Source of the DNA: Gammaproteobacteria bacterium
Lineage (GTDB): Bacteria > Pseudomonadota > Gammaproteobacteria > Nevskiales > Nevskiaceae
DNA length: 64,000 nucleotides
Direction of reading: 5' to 3'
NCBI GenBank assembly: GCA_026398815.1
Contig: JAPLSA010000017.1
Span: 1-64,000 of the forward strand
Below are positions 24,979 through 35,902 of this stretch, in pieces (position 1 is the first letter of the stretch; each line of letters begins with the position of its first letter). The notes below the pieces were generated by a model. That model was not told where the DNA came from. It ran no database searches and was given only the letters and a program-made list of their open reading frames with translations. Both the position numbers and the translations under genes were made by a program.

Positions 24979-26532
24979 ATGACCGCCCCGAGCCAAGCCA
25001 CCTCGACCGCCATCCGGCAGGACGACCTGATCCAGAGCGTTGCCGACGCGCTGCAGTACATCTCGTACTACCACCCGGTCGACTACATCAAGAACCTCGC
25101 TGCTGCCTATGAGCGCGAGGAATCGCCGGCGGCCAAGGACGCGATCGCCCAGATCCTGATCAATTCGCGGCTCTGCGCCGAAGGCCATCGGCCGATCTGC
25201 CAGGACACCGGCATCGTCACCGTGTTTCTGAAGATTGGCATGAACATCAGCTGGCCGGACGCGACGATGGGGGTCGAGGACATGTGCAACGAAGGCGTGC
25301 GCCGCGCCTACAACCACCCGGACAACAAGCTGCGTGCCTCGGTGCTCGCCGACCCGGCGTTCGGGCGCAGGAACACCAAGGACAACACGCCGGCGGTGAT
25401 CAATGTCTCGATCGTGCCGGGCAACGAGGTCGAGGTGACGGTCGCCGCCAAGGGCGGCGGCTCGGAAGCGAAGTCGAAGTTCGCGATGCTCAATCCGTCC
25501 GACTCGATTGTGGAGTGGGTGCTGAAGACGGTGCCAACGATGGGCGCCGGCTGGTGCCCGCCCGGCATGCTCGGCATCGGCATCGGCGGCACCGCCGAAA
25601 AGGCGATGCTGCTGGCCAAGGAATCGCTGATGGAGCCGATCGACATGCCGCAGCTGAAGGCACGCGAGGTCGCCGGCGAGACGCTGACCAAGATCGACGC
25701 GCTGCGCATCGAGCTGTTCGACAAGGTCAATGCACTCGGCATCGGCGCCCAGGGCCTCGGCGGCCTGACCACCGTGCTCGACGTCAAGATCTTCGACTAC
25801 CCGACCCACGCGGCGAACCTGCCGGTGGCGATCATTCCGAACTGCGCGGCAACCCGTCACGCCCACTTCGTGCTCGATGGCTCCGGCCCGGTGGCGCTCG
25901 ATCCGCCGTCGCTCGAAGACTGGCCGAAGCTGACCTACTCGCCGGCCGGCGCCCGCCGCGTGAACCTGGACACCGTGACCCGCGAGGAAGTGGCGTCCTG
26001 GAAGCCGGGCGAAGTGATCCTGCTGAACGGCAAGCTGCTGACCGGCCGCGACGCCGCCCACAAGCGGATGACCGACATGCTGTCGAAAGGCGAAAAGCTG
26101 CCGGTCGACTTCACCAACCGCTTTATCTATTACGTTGGCCCGGTCGACCCGGTGCGCGATGAAGTCGTCGGCCCGGCCGGCCCGACGACGGCAACGCGCA
26201 TGGACAAGTTCACGCGCCAGATGCTCGAAACCACCGGCCTGCTCGGCATGGTCGGCAAGAGCGAGCGCGGCCAGATTGCCATCGACGCGATCAAGGACAA
26301 CAAGGCCGTGTACCTGATGGCGGTCGGCGGCGCCGCCTACCTGGTCTCCAAGGCGATCAAGGCATCGAAGGTTGTCGCTTTCGAAGACCTCGGCATGGAA
26401 GCGATCTACGAGTTCACGGTGACCGACATGCCGGTGACCGTCGCCGTCGACTCCGCCGGTACCTCGGTGCACGAAACCGGCCCGAAGATCTGGAAGGCCA
26501 AGATCGCCGGGATTCCGGTGGTCAGCGCGTAA
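24979..26532 (+). CDS. fumA: Class I (iron-sulfur) fumarate hydratase
   Basis: This 517-residue enzyme contains the alpha (about 1-300) and beta (about 340-517) parts of class I fumarases in one chain. Cluster cysteines are visible in P-I-C-Q-D-T-G-I-V (near 74) and P-N-C-A-A-T-R-H (near 291), and the beta part has L-N-G-K-L-L-T-G-R-D-A-A-H-K-R. It converts fumarate to malate in the TCA cycle with an oxygen-sensitive [4Fe-4S] cluster. It stands alone and ends in two strong hairpins. Confidence 0.95.
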   Translation: MTAPSQATSTAIRQDDLIQSVADALQYISYYHPVDYIKNLAAAYEREESPAAKDAIAQILINSRLCAEGHRPICQDTGIVTVFLKIGMNISWPDATMGVEDMCNEGVRRAYNHPDNKLRASVLADPAFGRRNTKDNTPAVINVSIVPGNEVEVTVAAKGGGSEAKSKFAMLNPSDSIVEWVLKTVPTMGAGWCPPGMLGIGIGGTAEKAMLLAKESLMEPIDMPQLKAREVAGETLTKIDALRIELFDKVNALGIGAQGLGGLTTVLDVKIFDYPTHAANLPVAIIPNCAATRHAHFVLDGSGPVALDPPSLEDWPKLTYSPAGARRVNLDTVTREEVASWKPGEVILLNGKLLTGRDAAHKRMTDMLSKGEKLPVDFTNRFIYYVGPVDPVRDEVVGPAGPTTATRMDKFTRQMLETTGLLGMVGKSERGQIAIDAIKDNKAVYLMAVGGAAYLVSKAIKASKVVAFEDLGMEAIYEFTVTDMPVTVAVDSAGTSVHETGPKIWKAKIAGIPVVSA

Positions 26533-26548
26533 ATCGCGCGCAACAAAA

Positions 26549-26580
26549 AGGCGGCGTGCGAGAAATCTCGAACGCCGCCT
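26549..26580 (+). terminator. First hairpin after fumarase
   Basis: AGGCGGCGT and CGAGA pair with TCTCG and ACGCCGCCT, giving a 14-pair stem interrupted by one mismatch around the loop AA. It lacks a T run of its own and may act together with the following terminator or as a 3' stabiliser. Confidence 0.6.
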
Positions 26581-26588
26581 GGGTCAAA

Positions 26589-26617
26589 AGCCGCCCGGAT
26601 CACCGGGCGGCTTTTTT
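26589..26617 (+). terminator. Rho-independent terminator between convergent fumarase and acyl-CoA dehydrogenase genes
   Basis: AGCCGCCCGG-ATCA-CCGGGCGGCT is a perfect ten-base stem followed by TTTTTT on the plus strand. On the minus strand a CTTTT tail follows, so it probably ends both convergent genes. Confidence 0.9.
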
Positions 26618-26623
26618 GTTGCT

Positions 26624-28411
<1,788 letters not shown>

Positions 28412-28595
28412 TGACGTGTCTCCGGTTGAAATGAAATCTGTTGCTGCACTGCTTCCATACGGAACAGTACGGCGAGCGACGCGGAGTATGCCAAGAGCCG
28501 ATGGCATCGGCTAGTCCATGCGACGAAAGGTGAACAAATGTTGTCGATCAGCCGACGTACGGTCGCGTACGGCGATGCGACAACCCGCGAAAACC

Positions 28596-29303
28596 CTATC
28601 GACGGCTGTCGCGGAGCGCCTGCTGTTCGACCTTGGTCAGCGCCACGCGATTGCGCAGATAGGCCGGCACCAGGGTCGTCGCGTCCTGGCCGAGCCCGCG
28701 CGCATGCTCCTCGGCGGCCAGCGACAAGGCGGCCGCGGCATGCGGGTAGGCAGCGGCATCCAGCTGCTGCGGGGCTTCCGGCAGCGCACCGAACAGCGCG
28801 TCGCGATGCACGCCCCAGCCGCTGCCGATGGCGATGAACGGCCCGCTGGCCGGCACCGCTACCGCCGCCGCCGGGCTGACGACCTCGCCCTGCACCGCCA
28901 TTGCCCGCCCATCGACCCTGCGATAGGCGCCGAAATAGACCTCGTCCATGCGGGCATCGATGGCTGGCAGCGCCACGGCCTCGGGGTTCGTGGCCAGCGC
29001 TGCCTGCGCCAGCATCGCCAGCGAGGTGATGCCGATCACCGGCCGATCGAGCCCGAGGCACAGCCCTTTCACATAGCTGACGCCGATTCGCACCCCGGCA
29101 AAGCTGCCCGGCCCGATGCCACAGACCAGTCCGTCGAGCTGGCGCAGCGACAGGCCGGCCTCGGCCATCAGCGCCGGCACTAGCAGCGGCAGCCGGGCGG
29201 CATGTTCGCGGGTCACCACGGCGTAGCGTTCGATGATCTCGCCGTCGAGCCAGAGTGCGGCGGACAACGCCTCGGTCGCCGTGTCGATTGCCAGAAGCTT
29301 CAT
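28596..29303 (-). CDS. tsaB: TsaB, tRNA threonylcarbamoyladenosine biosynthesis protein
   Basis: The protein has 235 residues with the ASKHA-type start M-K-L-L-A-I-D-T-A-T-E, then T-R-E-H-A-A-R-L-P-L-L-V-P and G-I-G-P-G-S-F-A-G-V-R-I-G-V-S-Y-V-K-G-L, the TsaB signature. It scaffolds TsaD and TsaE for t6A37 formation on ANN-reading tRNAs. The start is the ATG at 29303, where the conserved N-terminus begins. It follows the helicase gene by 34 bases on the same strand, so it likely ends that transcription unit. Confidence 0.94.
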   Translation of the reverse strand: MKLLAIDTATEALSAALWLDGEIIERYAVVTREHAARLPLLVPALMAEAGLSLRQLDGLVCGIGPGSFAGVRIGVSYVKGLCLGLDRPVIGITSLAMLAQAALATNPEAVALPAIDARMDEVYFGAYRRVDGRAMAVQGEVVSPAAAVAVPASGPFIAIGSGWGVHRDALFGALPEAPQQLDAAAYPHAAAALSLAAEEHARGLGQDATTLVPAYLRNRVALTKVEQQALRDSRR

Positions 29304-29337
29304 GCGCCGGAATCCGTTGCCATGACGATTGCAGGGG

Positions 29338-31251
29338 TCAGGCGGTGGCCTGGAATTCTTCACGCAGCCAGGCACAGGCCTCGGCTGGCTCCTTGAGCGC
29401 CGGGATCGGCGGCAGGCTGGCGACCACCTTGCGGCCGTAGCCCTTGCTGCGCAGCCGGGGGTCGCAGAGCACCACCATGCCGCGGTCGCTGCGGTCGCGG
29501 ATCAGCCGGCCGACGCCCTGCCGCAGCGCGGTGATCGCGCGCGGCAGCTGCAGTTCGATGAACGGATTGCCGCCGCGTTCGCGGATCAGCTTCAGCCGCG
29601 CCTCGAAGACCGGATCGCCGGGCTGGTTGAACGGCAGCTTGTCGATCGCCACCAGCCGCAGCGCAGCGCCTTTCACGTCGACGCCTTCCCAGAAGCTGGC
29701 AGTCGCCACCAGTACGCCGTTGCCGGCCTTGGCGAACTGTTCGATCAGCGCGCTCTTGCCGGCCTCGCCCTGCACGAACAGCGGGAACGGCAGCGCAGAG
29801 CGCAGGCGTTCGGCGATCCGGTCCATCGCCCGGTAGCTGGTGCACAGCACGAAGGCACCGCCACCGCTGGCCTCGATCAACGGCACCAGCGTGTCGGCAA
29901 CGGCATCGGAATAGGCCGGATCATTCGGGTCCGGCAGGCCGCGCGGCACATGCAGGCGAGCCTGCTCGGCATAGTCGAACGGGCTGTCCAGGCGCAGGGT
30001 CGCGGCGTCGTCGAGGCCGAGCGTCGCGGTGAAATGCTGGAAATCCGTGCCCGCCGCCAGCGTTGCCGAAGTGAACACCCAGGCCCCGGGATAGGCGGCC
30101 ATGAAGCGCCGGAAGCCGTCGATCGGCTCGACCGGCGCGGCATGCAACGCCCCGCCCCGGCCGGCGCTTTCGGCCCAGCGCACCAGCCCCGGCCCGGCAT
30201 CGCCGGCGATGTGATTGAAGGCCGCGGCCATCGTCGTCGCCCGGCCGGCGCAGTGCGCCAGGCCAGTGGATCGCTCGGCCACGGCCTGCAGCGTGTCGCG
30301 GCATTCATCGAGGGCCGTGCGTGCCGCGCCGAGTGCCGAAGCGACGCCGGTGCGCTGGGCGAAATCATCCAGCCCCAGCCGGCCGGCGCCGACTTCGTTG
30401 AACGGCCGCTCCAGCTCGATGGTGGCGAGCGCCAGCTGGTCGAGCGCCTCGGTCAGCCTCGGCATGTCGCGGAACGCCTGCACCTCGACGGCGATGTCAC
30501 GCGCCAGATCCGATAGCTGCCGGGTCGACACTTTCTCGCCGAAGAACTGCGCCGCCAGTTCCGGCAACTGGTGGGCCTCGTCGACGATCACCGCATCAGC
30601 ACCCGGCAGCACGCCGAAGCCTTCTTCCTTGAGCCGGAAATCGGCGAACAGCAGATGGTGATTGACCACCACCAGATCAGCCGCCTGCGCCGCGCGACGC
30701 GCCTTGACGACGTGGCATTCGGCGAAGTCCGGACACTTGCCGCCCAGGCAGTTGTCGGCGGTCGAGGTCACCAGCGGCAGCAGCTGGTCGTCGGCGACGG
30801 TCGGTGGCAGCTCCGACACCTCGCCGGAATCGGTGCGGATGGCCCAGTCGTCGACGACGCCGAGCTTGGTCCGCGACACCCGCGAGCGCGGGTCCATCAC
30901 TGCCTTGCGCAGCCGATAGATGCACAGGTAATTGGCACGGCCTTTCAGCAGGCTAACGCGTACCGGCAGGCCAAGGGCGTCGCGGACCCTCGGCAGGTCG
31001 CGGAAGAACAGCTGGTCCTGCAGGTTCTTGGTGCCGGTCGACACCACCACGCGGCGGCCGGAGGCCAGCGCCGGCACCAGGTAGGCGTAGGTCTTGCCGG
31101 TGCCGGTGCCGGCTTCGACGACCAGCCGGCTGCGGTCGGCGATCGCGGCTTCCACCGCTTCCGCCATCGCCTGCTGCTGGCTGCGCGGCGCGAAGCCGGG
31201 CGCGTGGCGGGCGAACGGTCCCTGCGCGCCGAGCAGTTCGGCGGCGTTCAC
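29338..31251 (-). CDS. DinG/YoaA-family iron-sulfur ATP-dependent DNA helicase
   Basis: The 637-residue superfamily 2 helicase (XPD-like) has Walker A E-A-G-T-G-T-G-K-T at about 47-55, four cysteines of the 4Fe-4S domain (C-I-Y near 110, then C-L-G-G-K-C and C-H-V-V near 160-175), the D-E-A-H box and motif VI Q-G-V-G-R-L-I-R. YoaA is the closer match; it takes part in repair of replication damage. The start is the GTG at 31251, whose next bases form the stop of the upstream lipoprotein (GTGA), because the family N-terminus begins there. It lies in a chain mrcB-lipoprotein-helicase-tsaB. Confidence 0.92.
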   Translation of the reverse strand: MNAAELLGAQGPFARHAPGFAPRSQQQAMAEAVEAAIADRSRLVVEAGTGTGKTYAYLVPALASGRRVVVSTGTKNLQDQLFFRDLPRVRDALGLPVRVSLLKGRANYLCIYRLRKAVMDPRSRVSRTKLGVVDDWAIRTDSGEVSELPPTVADDQLLPLVTSTADNCLGGKCPDFAECHVVKARRAAQAADLVVVNHHLLFADFRLKEEGFGVLPGADAVIVDEAHQLPELAAQFFGEKVSTRQLSDLARDIAVEVQAFRDMPRLTEALDQLALATIELERPFNEVGAGRLGLDDFAQRTGVASALGAARTALDECRDTLQAVAERSTGLAHCAGRATTMAAAFNHIAGDAGPGLVRWAESAGRGGALHAAPVEPIDGFRRFMAAYPGAWVFTSATLAAGTDFQHFTATLGLDDAATLRLDSPFDYAEQARLHVPRGLPDPNDPAYSDAVADTLVPLIEASGGGAFVLCTSYRAMDRIAERLRSALPFPLFVQGEAGKSALIEQFAKAGNGVLVATASFWEGVDVKGAALRLVAIDKLPFNQPGDPVFEARLKLIRERGGNPFIELQLPRAITALRQGVGRLIRDRSDRGMVVLCDPRLRSKGYGRKVVASLPPIPALKEPAEACAWLREEFQATA

Positions 31252-31850
31252 GGTGCGGAGGCGGCGATTCCCGGGCTCAGACTCGCTGCGCGCGCCAACG
31301 CCGCTTCGGCGCCGGGGGTGTCGAGCGCAAGCCGGCGGGCACTGGCGATCAGCCGCCAGTTTTCCGCTTCCAGCCACAGGTTGCCGCGCGCAAGGCTGGT
31401 CGACTTCTGCGCCGAGCTTTCCGCCTGCCCGGCGTGCTGGAGGCTCAGATGGGTGCTGGCGATCTCGTGCCAAAGGAACGCGTTGCGCGGTTCGATCCGC
31501 AGCGCCCGTTGCCATTGTCCGAGCGCCGCCTCGTGCTGGCCGGCGGCGCGTGATTGCTCAGCCTGCCGGGCCAGCGCCAGCACCGGCGCTGCGGCACCGG
31601 CGGCGGCCAGGGTCTTCGGATATTCGACAGCGACCGGCGCTTTCGGCTCCGGTTCCGGCAGCAGCGGCGGCTGCACCACCGTCGGCGGCTGGGCCGGCGA
31701 CGAGGCGGTCGGCGGCGTCACCACTTCACCGGTGGTTCTCGGTGTGGTGGTGGCCGGTGCGGTCGCGCAGCCCGCAATCGTCAGCAGCAGGACGCAGGCC
31801 GTCGCCAGACGCGGTTGCCGGGCGTTTGCGGCGAGTCGATGCAGGTTCAT
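31248..31850 (-). CDS. TPR-containing outer-membrane lipoprotein
   Basis: This 200-residue protein has a lipoprotein signal with lipobox I-A-G-C (Cys28), a Pro/Thr-rich linker (about 30-75), and a short tetratricopeptide stretch (about 95-160) including A-L-G-Q-W-Q-R-A-L-R-I-E-P-R-N-A. Its start overlaps the mrcB stop and its stop overlaps the helicase start, four bases each. Linkage to PBP1B suggests a role as a periplasmic partner of peptidoglycan synthesis, like LpoB or YbgF-type proteins. This is inferred from position; the sequence itself is not diagnostic. Confidence 0.75.
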   Translation of the reverse strand: MNLHRLAANARQPRLATACVLLLTIAGCATAPATTTPRTTGEVVTPPTASSPAQPPTVVQPPLLPEPEPKAPVAVEYPKTLAAAGAAAPVLALARQAEQSRAAGQHEAALGQWQRALRIEPRNAFLWHEIASTHLSLQHAGQAESSAQKSTSLARGNLWLEAENWRLIASARRLALDTPGAEAALARAASLSPGIAASAP

Positions 31851-34147
31851 CGAAAGATGTCTTTCAGCCAGTCCAGGGGCCCGGATTGTCCCGCATTCGC
31901 ACAGTCGGCGTAGCGCGTCGGCAGGGCGTCGGCCATGAACGGCATGATCATCGTGCCGCTGCAGCCTTCGTCGGCCAGCAGGCCGGTCTGCGGGTCGATC
32001 ACCGCGTCGACGACCTCCGCCGGCGCGGTCAGATCCAGGCCGCGGGCTTTGAGATCGCGCATCAGCCGACCCCAGATGCGCAGCGCGCCGGCAGCGCCAT
32101 CGAGGCCGACCGGCTTGTTGTCGTCGCGGCCGACCCAGACCACCGCCACCCGGTCGCCGCCGAAGCCGGCGAACCAGGAATCGCGGGCGTCGTCTGTGGT
32201 GCCGGTCTTGCCGGCGAACGTCTGGCCGGCCGGCAGCACCGACACGGCCCAGCGCGCGGTGCCGAATTCGATGACCTTCTGCATCGCCCAGTTGGTCAGG
32301 TAGACCGGGCCTTCGGGCAAGGTCTGCTTGAGCTGGAAGCTGTAGCGGGACAGCGGCTTGCCATCCTTGGTCATGACTTCGCGGATCGCCAGCAACGGCG
32401 TCAGATAGCCGTTGGCGGCCAAGGTCGAATAGACCTGCGCGACATCGAGCGGCGACGCGTTGATCGCGCCGAGGAACATCGACGGCAGCCGGGGCGGCTC
32501 CTGCAGGCCGGCCGCTTGCAGCATGTCGTGCACCCGATCGACGCCGACATCGAGGCCCACCTTCACGGTCGGCAGGTTGTAGCTGCGGGCCAGCGCGGCA
32601 TACAGCGGCACCGCGCCATGGAGCTTGTGATCGTAGTTCTTCGGCGCCCAGCGGCTGCCGTTCGGCATCCGCAGCTCGATCGGCTCGTCGACCACGATCG
32701 AGGCCAGGTTGTAGCGGCCGGGATCGGCCAGCGCGGCCAGGTAGACGAATGGCTTGGCCAGCGAACCGATCGGCCGCTGGGAATCGAGCGCACGGTTGAA
32801 GCCCGGAAAACGCACGTTGCGATCGCCGACCATGGCCAGCACTTCGCCGCCTTCGACGCTGGTGACCACGCCGGCCGCCTGCAGGGTGCCAGTCTTCAGC
32901 TGGCGGCTCTTTTCGAGGTCCGGCAGGTCGGCGACGATCCGCGCTTCCAGCCGTTCCTGCGCGCGCGGGTCGAGCGTGGTGAAGATGCGCAGCCCTTCCG
33001 AGCCAAGGTCTTCCTCGCGGTACAGGCCCTTGATCTGGCGGCGCACCAGATCGATGAACGCCGGATAGCGTTCGACGCCGCCGGCCTTGCCGTTCTGCAC
33101 GCCGAGTGGCGACAACGCCTCGACCTCGCGCTCGTCCTCGCGGATCAGGCCGCCGTCGGTCATCAGCTGCAGCACCAGGTCGCGCCGGTCGCGGACCCGG
33201 TCCGGGAAGCGGCGCGGGTTGTAGACCGTCGGTCCCTTGGCGATGCCGACCAGCAGCGCGATTTCCGCAGGCCGCAGTTCATTCAGCGGCTTGTTGAAAT
33301 AGAACTGGCTGGCCAGCCCGAAGCCGTGGATCGCGCGATTGCCATCCTGGCCGAGCCAGACCTCGTTGAGATAGGCCTCCAGGATGTCGTGCTTGGACAC
33401 GTGGCGCTCCAGCAGGATCGCCATCAGCGCCTCGCGGATCTTGCGGGCGTAGCTCTGTTCGTTGGACAGGAACAGGTTCTTGATCAGCTGCTGGGTGATC
33501 GTCGAGCCGCCCTGCTTGCGCGCGCCGCCACGGAAGGCATTGGTGACCGCCGCGCGCAGGATGCCCTTGAGGCTGACGCCGAAATGATCCTCGAAGCCGC
33601 GGTCCTCGACCTGGATCAGGGTCGCCGGCAGCAGCGGCGGCACCTCGTCGAGCTTGACCAGCACCCGGTCCTCGGCGCTGTGGCTCGGATAGATGCTGCC
33701 GATCAGCATCGGGTCCAGGCGCAGCAGGTCGATCGAGCGATCGCTGCCCATTGCCCGGATCGCGGTCAGGCCGCTGGCGTCGCCCTTGAAGGCGACCCGC
33801 TGTTCCTGCTGCTGACTGTCCCAGAACGAGAACGCGCGGATGTCGACGCGCAGCTCGTCGACCGCCATCTGGTAGGTGCCCGGCCCGCTCAGCTCGTCGC
33901 TGAGCCGATAGCCAAGGCGATCGAGCTCCCGCCGCAGGTCCGGCACCGTGATTGGCGCGCCGGGATACAGGTCCATCGGCGCGGCATAGACCTGCGCCGG
34001 CAGCACCCATTTGACGCCGGCGTAGCGAACCCGGACTTCCTTGTCGAGTTGCACCAGCCATAGCGCGAACGCGACGACACCGACACTGACGGAGATGGCG
34101 AGGCCGATGAGCAGCCAGCGCAGGAGTGGAGATTGGATGCGAATCAT
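31847..34147 (-). CDS. mrcB: Penicillin-binding protein 1B, bifunctional peptidoglycan synthase
   Basis: The protein has 766 residues with one N-terminal transmembrane helix (about 10-30) and a UB2H-like region. The GT51 glycosyltransferase domain follows (E-D-R-G-F near 165 and G-G-S-T-I-T-Q-Q-L-I-K-N). The transpeptidase domain has the S-x-x-K motif in G-S-L-A-K-P, S-Y-N and K-T-G-T-T. It polymerises and cross-links lipid II in the periplasm. The start ATG 34147 is where the short cytosolic tail begins. First gene of a four-gene minus-strand unit. Confidence 0.95.
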   Translation of the reverse strand: MIRIQSPLLRWLLIGLAISVSVGVVAFALWLVQLDKEVRVRYAGVKWVLPAQVYAAPMDLYPGAPITVPDLRRELDRLGYRLSDELSGPGTYQMAVDELRVDIRAFSFWDSQQQEQRVAFKGDASGLTAIRAMGSDRSIDLLRLDPMLIGSIYPSHSAEDRVLVKLDEVPPLLPATLIQVEDRGFEDHFGVSLKGILRAAVTNAFRGGARKQGGSTITQQLIKNLFLSNEQSYARKIREALMAILLERHVSKHDILEAYLNEVWLGQDGNRAIHGFGLASQFYFNKPLNELRPAEIALLVGIAKGPTVYNPRRFPDRVRDRRDLVLQLMTDGGLIREDEREVEALSPLGVQNGKAGGVERYPAFIDLVRRQIKGLYREEDLGSEGLRIFTTLDPRAQERLEARIVADLPDLEKSRQLKTGTLQAAGVVTSVEGGEVLAMVGDRNVRFPGFNRALDSQRPIGSLAKPFVYLAALADPGRYNLASIVVDEPIELRMPNGSRWAPKNYDHKLHGAVPLYAALARSYNLPTVKVGLDVGVDRVHDMLQAAGLQEPPRLPSMFLGAINASPLDVAQVYSTLAANGYLTPLLAIREVMTKDGKPLSRYSFQLKQTLPEGPVYLTNWAMQKVIEFGTARWAVSVLPAGQTFAGKTGTTDDARDSWFAGFGGDRVAVVWVGRDDNKPVGLDGAAGALRIWGRLMRDLKARGLDLTAPAEVVDAVIDPQTGLLADEGCSGTMIMPFMADALPTRYADCANAGQSGPLDWLKDIFR

Positions 34148-34376
34148 GACGGCGGATGGTAGCGACTTTCGTCGATTATCGCGGTGCAACATGAGCCGCG
34201 CCGGGCATTGGCGAGCCGCAGCACGGAAGCAGGCCGCGATCCGCCACTCCGCCTTCATGGCGTCGGCGACCGGCGTGCGGGCCGGTATTTTCGGTCATCT
34301 CGATTACCTGCTGACGAGGCCTTCAGCGTGCGGCATGATCGCCGCTCCTCACGATTTTCCGCTGCCGGAGTTGCCT

Positions 34377-35165
34377 GTGACCGAAACGCAAGTGCCGCTG
34401 ATCCTGACCGAGGTCAAGGATCGCGTGATGACCATCCGCCTGAACCGCGCCGACAAGAAGAACGCGCTGACGCAGGGCATGTACACGGCGATGGAACAGG
34501 CGGTTACCGAAGCCGCCGGCAACCCCGAGGTGCGCGTGGTGCTGTTCGTCGGCAGCGGTGGTTCGTTCTGCGCCGGCAACGATCTGCAGGACTTCCTGAA
34601 GCTCGATCACAACACGCCGCGCGAGCAGAACCCGGTGCTGCGCTTCATGCACGCGCTGGCCGGGCTGGCCAAGCCGGTGGTGGCCGCCGTGCAGGGCCCG
34701 GCGATCGGCATCGGCGCAACCATGCTGTTCCACTGCGACCTGGTCTATGCCGGCCAGAACGCCCGCTTCCAGTTCCCGTTCGTCAACATCGGCATCTGCG
34801 CCGAGTTCGCGTCGACCTACCTGCTGCCACGCATCGTCGGCCACGTGAAGGCTTCGGAACTGCTGCTGTTCGGCGAACCGTTCACGGCCGCCGTCGCCGA
34901 AGCCAGCGGCATCGTCAACAGCGTGCATGCCGATGACGAGGTCGAAGCCCACGCGCTCGGCCGCGCACTGAAGCTGGCCAGCCAGCCGCCGAACGCGCTG
35001 CGCGTCAACAAGATGCTGCTCAAGCGCTGGCGGCAGGCGGAAGTCAGCGACGCGATCCCGCTGGAGGCCGATCACTTCATTCCGATGCTCCGCCAGCCGG
35101 AAGCCATCGAGGCGATGACCGCCTTCATCGCCAAGCGCAAGCCGGATTTCTCGAAGTTCAACTGA
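34377..35165 (+). CDS. Enoyl-CoA hydratase/isomerase family protein
   Basis: The 262-residue crotonase-fold enzyme has an oxyanion-hole loop G-S-F-C-A-G-N-D-L-Q-D-F at about 63-74 and G-P-A-I-G-I-G-A-T at about 105-113. One catalytic Glu is recognisable in I-C-A-E-F-A-S-T, while the first Glu of true hydratases is not obvious, so an isomerase or other crotonase reaction is possible. The GTG start at 34377 is chosen because GGAG lies seven bases before it; ATG 34335 upstream would add 14 residues. The next gene is a TetR regulator on the same strand. Confidence 0.87.
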   Translation: MTETQVPLILTEVKDRVMTIRLNRADKKNALTQGMYTAMEQAVTEAAGNPEVRVVLFVGSGGSFCAGNDLQDFLKLDHNTPREQNPVLRFMHALAGLAKPVVAAVQGPAIGIGATMLFHCDLVYAGQNARFQFPFVNIGICAEFASTYLLPRIVGHVKASELLLFGEPFTAAVAEASGIVNSVHADDEVEAHALGRALKLASQPPNALRVNKMLLKRWRQAEVSDAIPLEADHFIPMLRQPEAIEAMTAFIAKRKPDFSKFN

Positions 35166-35185
35166 GCACAACGGGCCGCCCGTCC

Positions 35186-35851
35186 ATGTCCTCACTCCCC
35201 CGCGACAACAAGCGTGAGCACAACAAGCAGGCCAACCGCGCGACGCTGATCGAAGCGGCCCGAACGTGTTTCATGCAGATGGGGTTCGATGCGGTGACGG
35301 TGCGCGACATCGTCCGCGAATCGGGACTGGCGCCGGGCACGTTCTACAACTACTTCCAGGACAAGGAATCCCTGTTCCGCGAAGTGCTCGACGTGCGGAT
35401 GAGCGAGATCACCCGGCGCATGCATGACCTGCGCGCGCAGGCCACCAGCCTCGCCGACTTTCTCTACGGCGCCTTCCTGACCCTGTTCGAGAAGATCGTC
35501 GAGGAGCCGGGTTTCTTCGAGCTGATCCTGCGCAACGAATACGTGGTGCGCAGCCTGTTCAAGGAAACCGTGGTCGGCATCCCGATGCAGCAGCTGAAGG
35601 CCGACCTCAACGACGCGATGGCGCGCGGACTGTTCCCCGAGCTCGATGTCGACCTGATGGCCGCCTCGCTGTACGGCATGGCCTTCGAAATCGGCCGCGT
35701 ACTCTGCGAGCAGGGCGGCCGCAATGCCGAGCAGGCCGCACGTTTCGCGACCCGGATGCTGGTCGAAGGCATCCAGGCGTTCGGCCTCAGCGGCCCCCGG
35801 GCGACGCTGGGCCGGGGCATTGCGCCGGGCATGACGGTAATCCAGACCTGA
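35186..35851 (+). CDS. TetR-family transcriptional regulator
   Basis: This 221-residue protein has the TetR N-terminal helix-turn-helix: L-I-E-A-A-R-T-C-F, then F-D-A-V-T-V-R-D-I-V-R-E-S-G-L-A-P-G-T-F-Y-N-Y-F-Q-D-K-E-S-L-F (about 33-65). The C-terminal helical ligand domain resembles regulators of lipid metabolism. It lies 20 bases behind the enoyl-CoA hydratase and is convergent to a thiolase, so control of these fatty-acid genes is likely. The inducer is unknown. Confidence 0.88.
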   Translation: MSSLPRDNKREHNKQANRATLIEAARTCFMQMGFDAVTVRDIVRESGLAPGTFYNYFQDKESLFREVLDVRMSEITRRMHDLRAQATSLADFLYGAFLTLFEKIVEEPGFFELILRNEYVVRSLFKETVVGIPMQQLKADLNDAMARGLFPELDVDLMAASLYGMAFEIGRVLCEQGGRNAEQAARFATRMLVEGIQAFGLSGPRATLGRGIAPGMTVIQT

Positions 35852-35902
35852 AGGCGGCAAGGCCGGCGCAGCGCGCGCCGGTCCAGCCGCCGTACAAGCC
35901 GT

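Noticed and set aside
24439-26472. Long open frame opposite fumarase
   Set aside because: It has His/Arg/Asp-rich composition typical of antisense frames in GC-rich genes and no ribosome site; the plus-strand fumarase is unmistakable.
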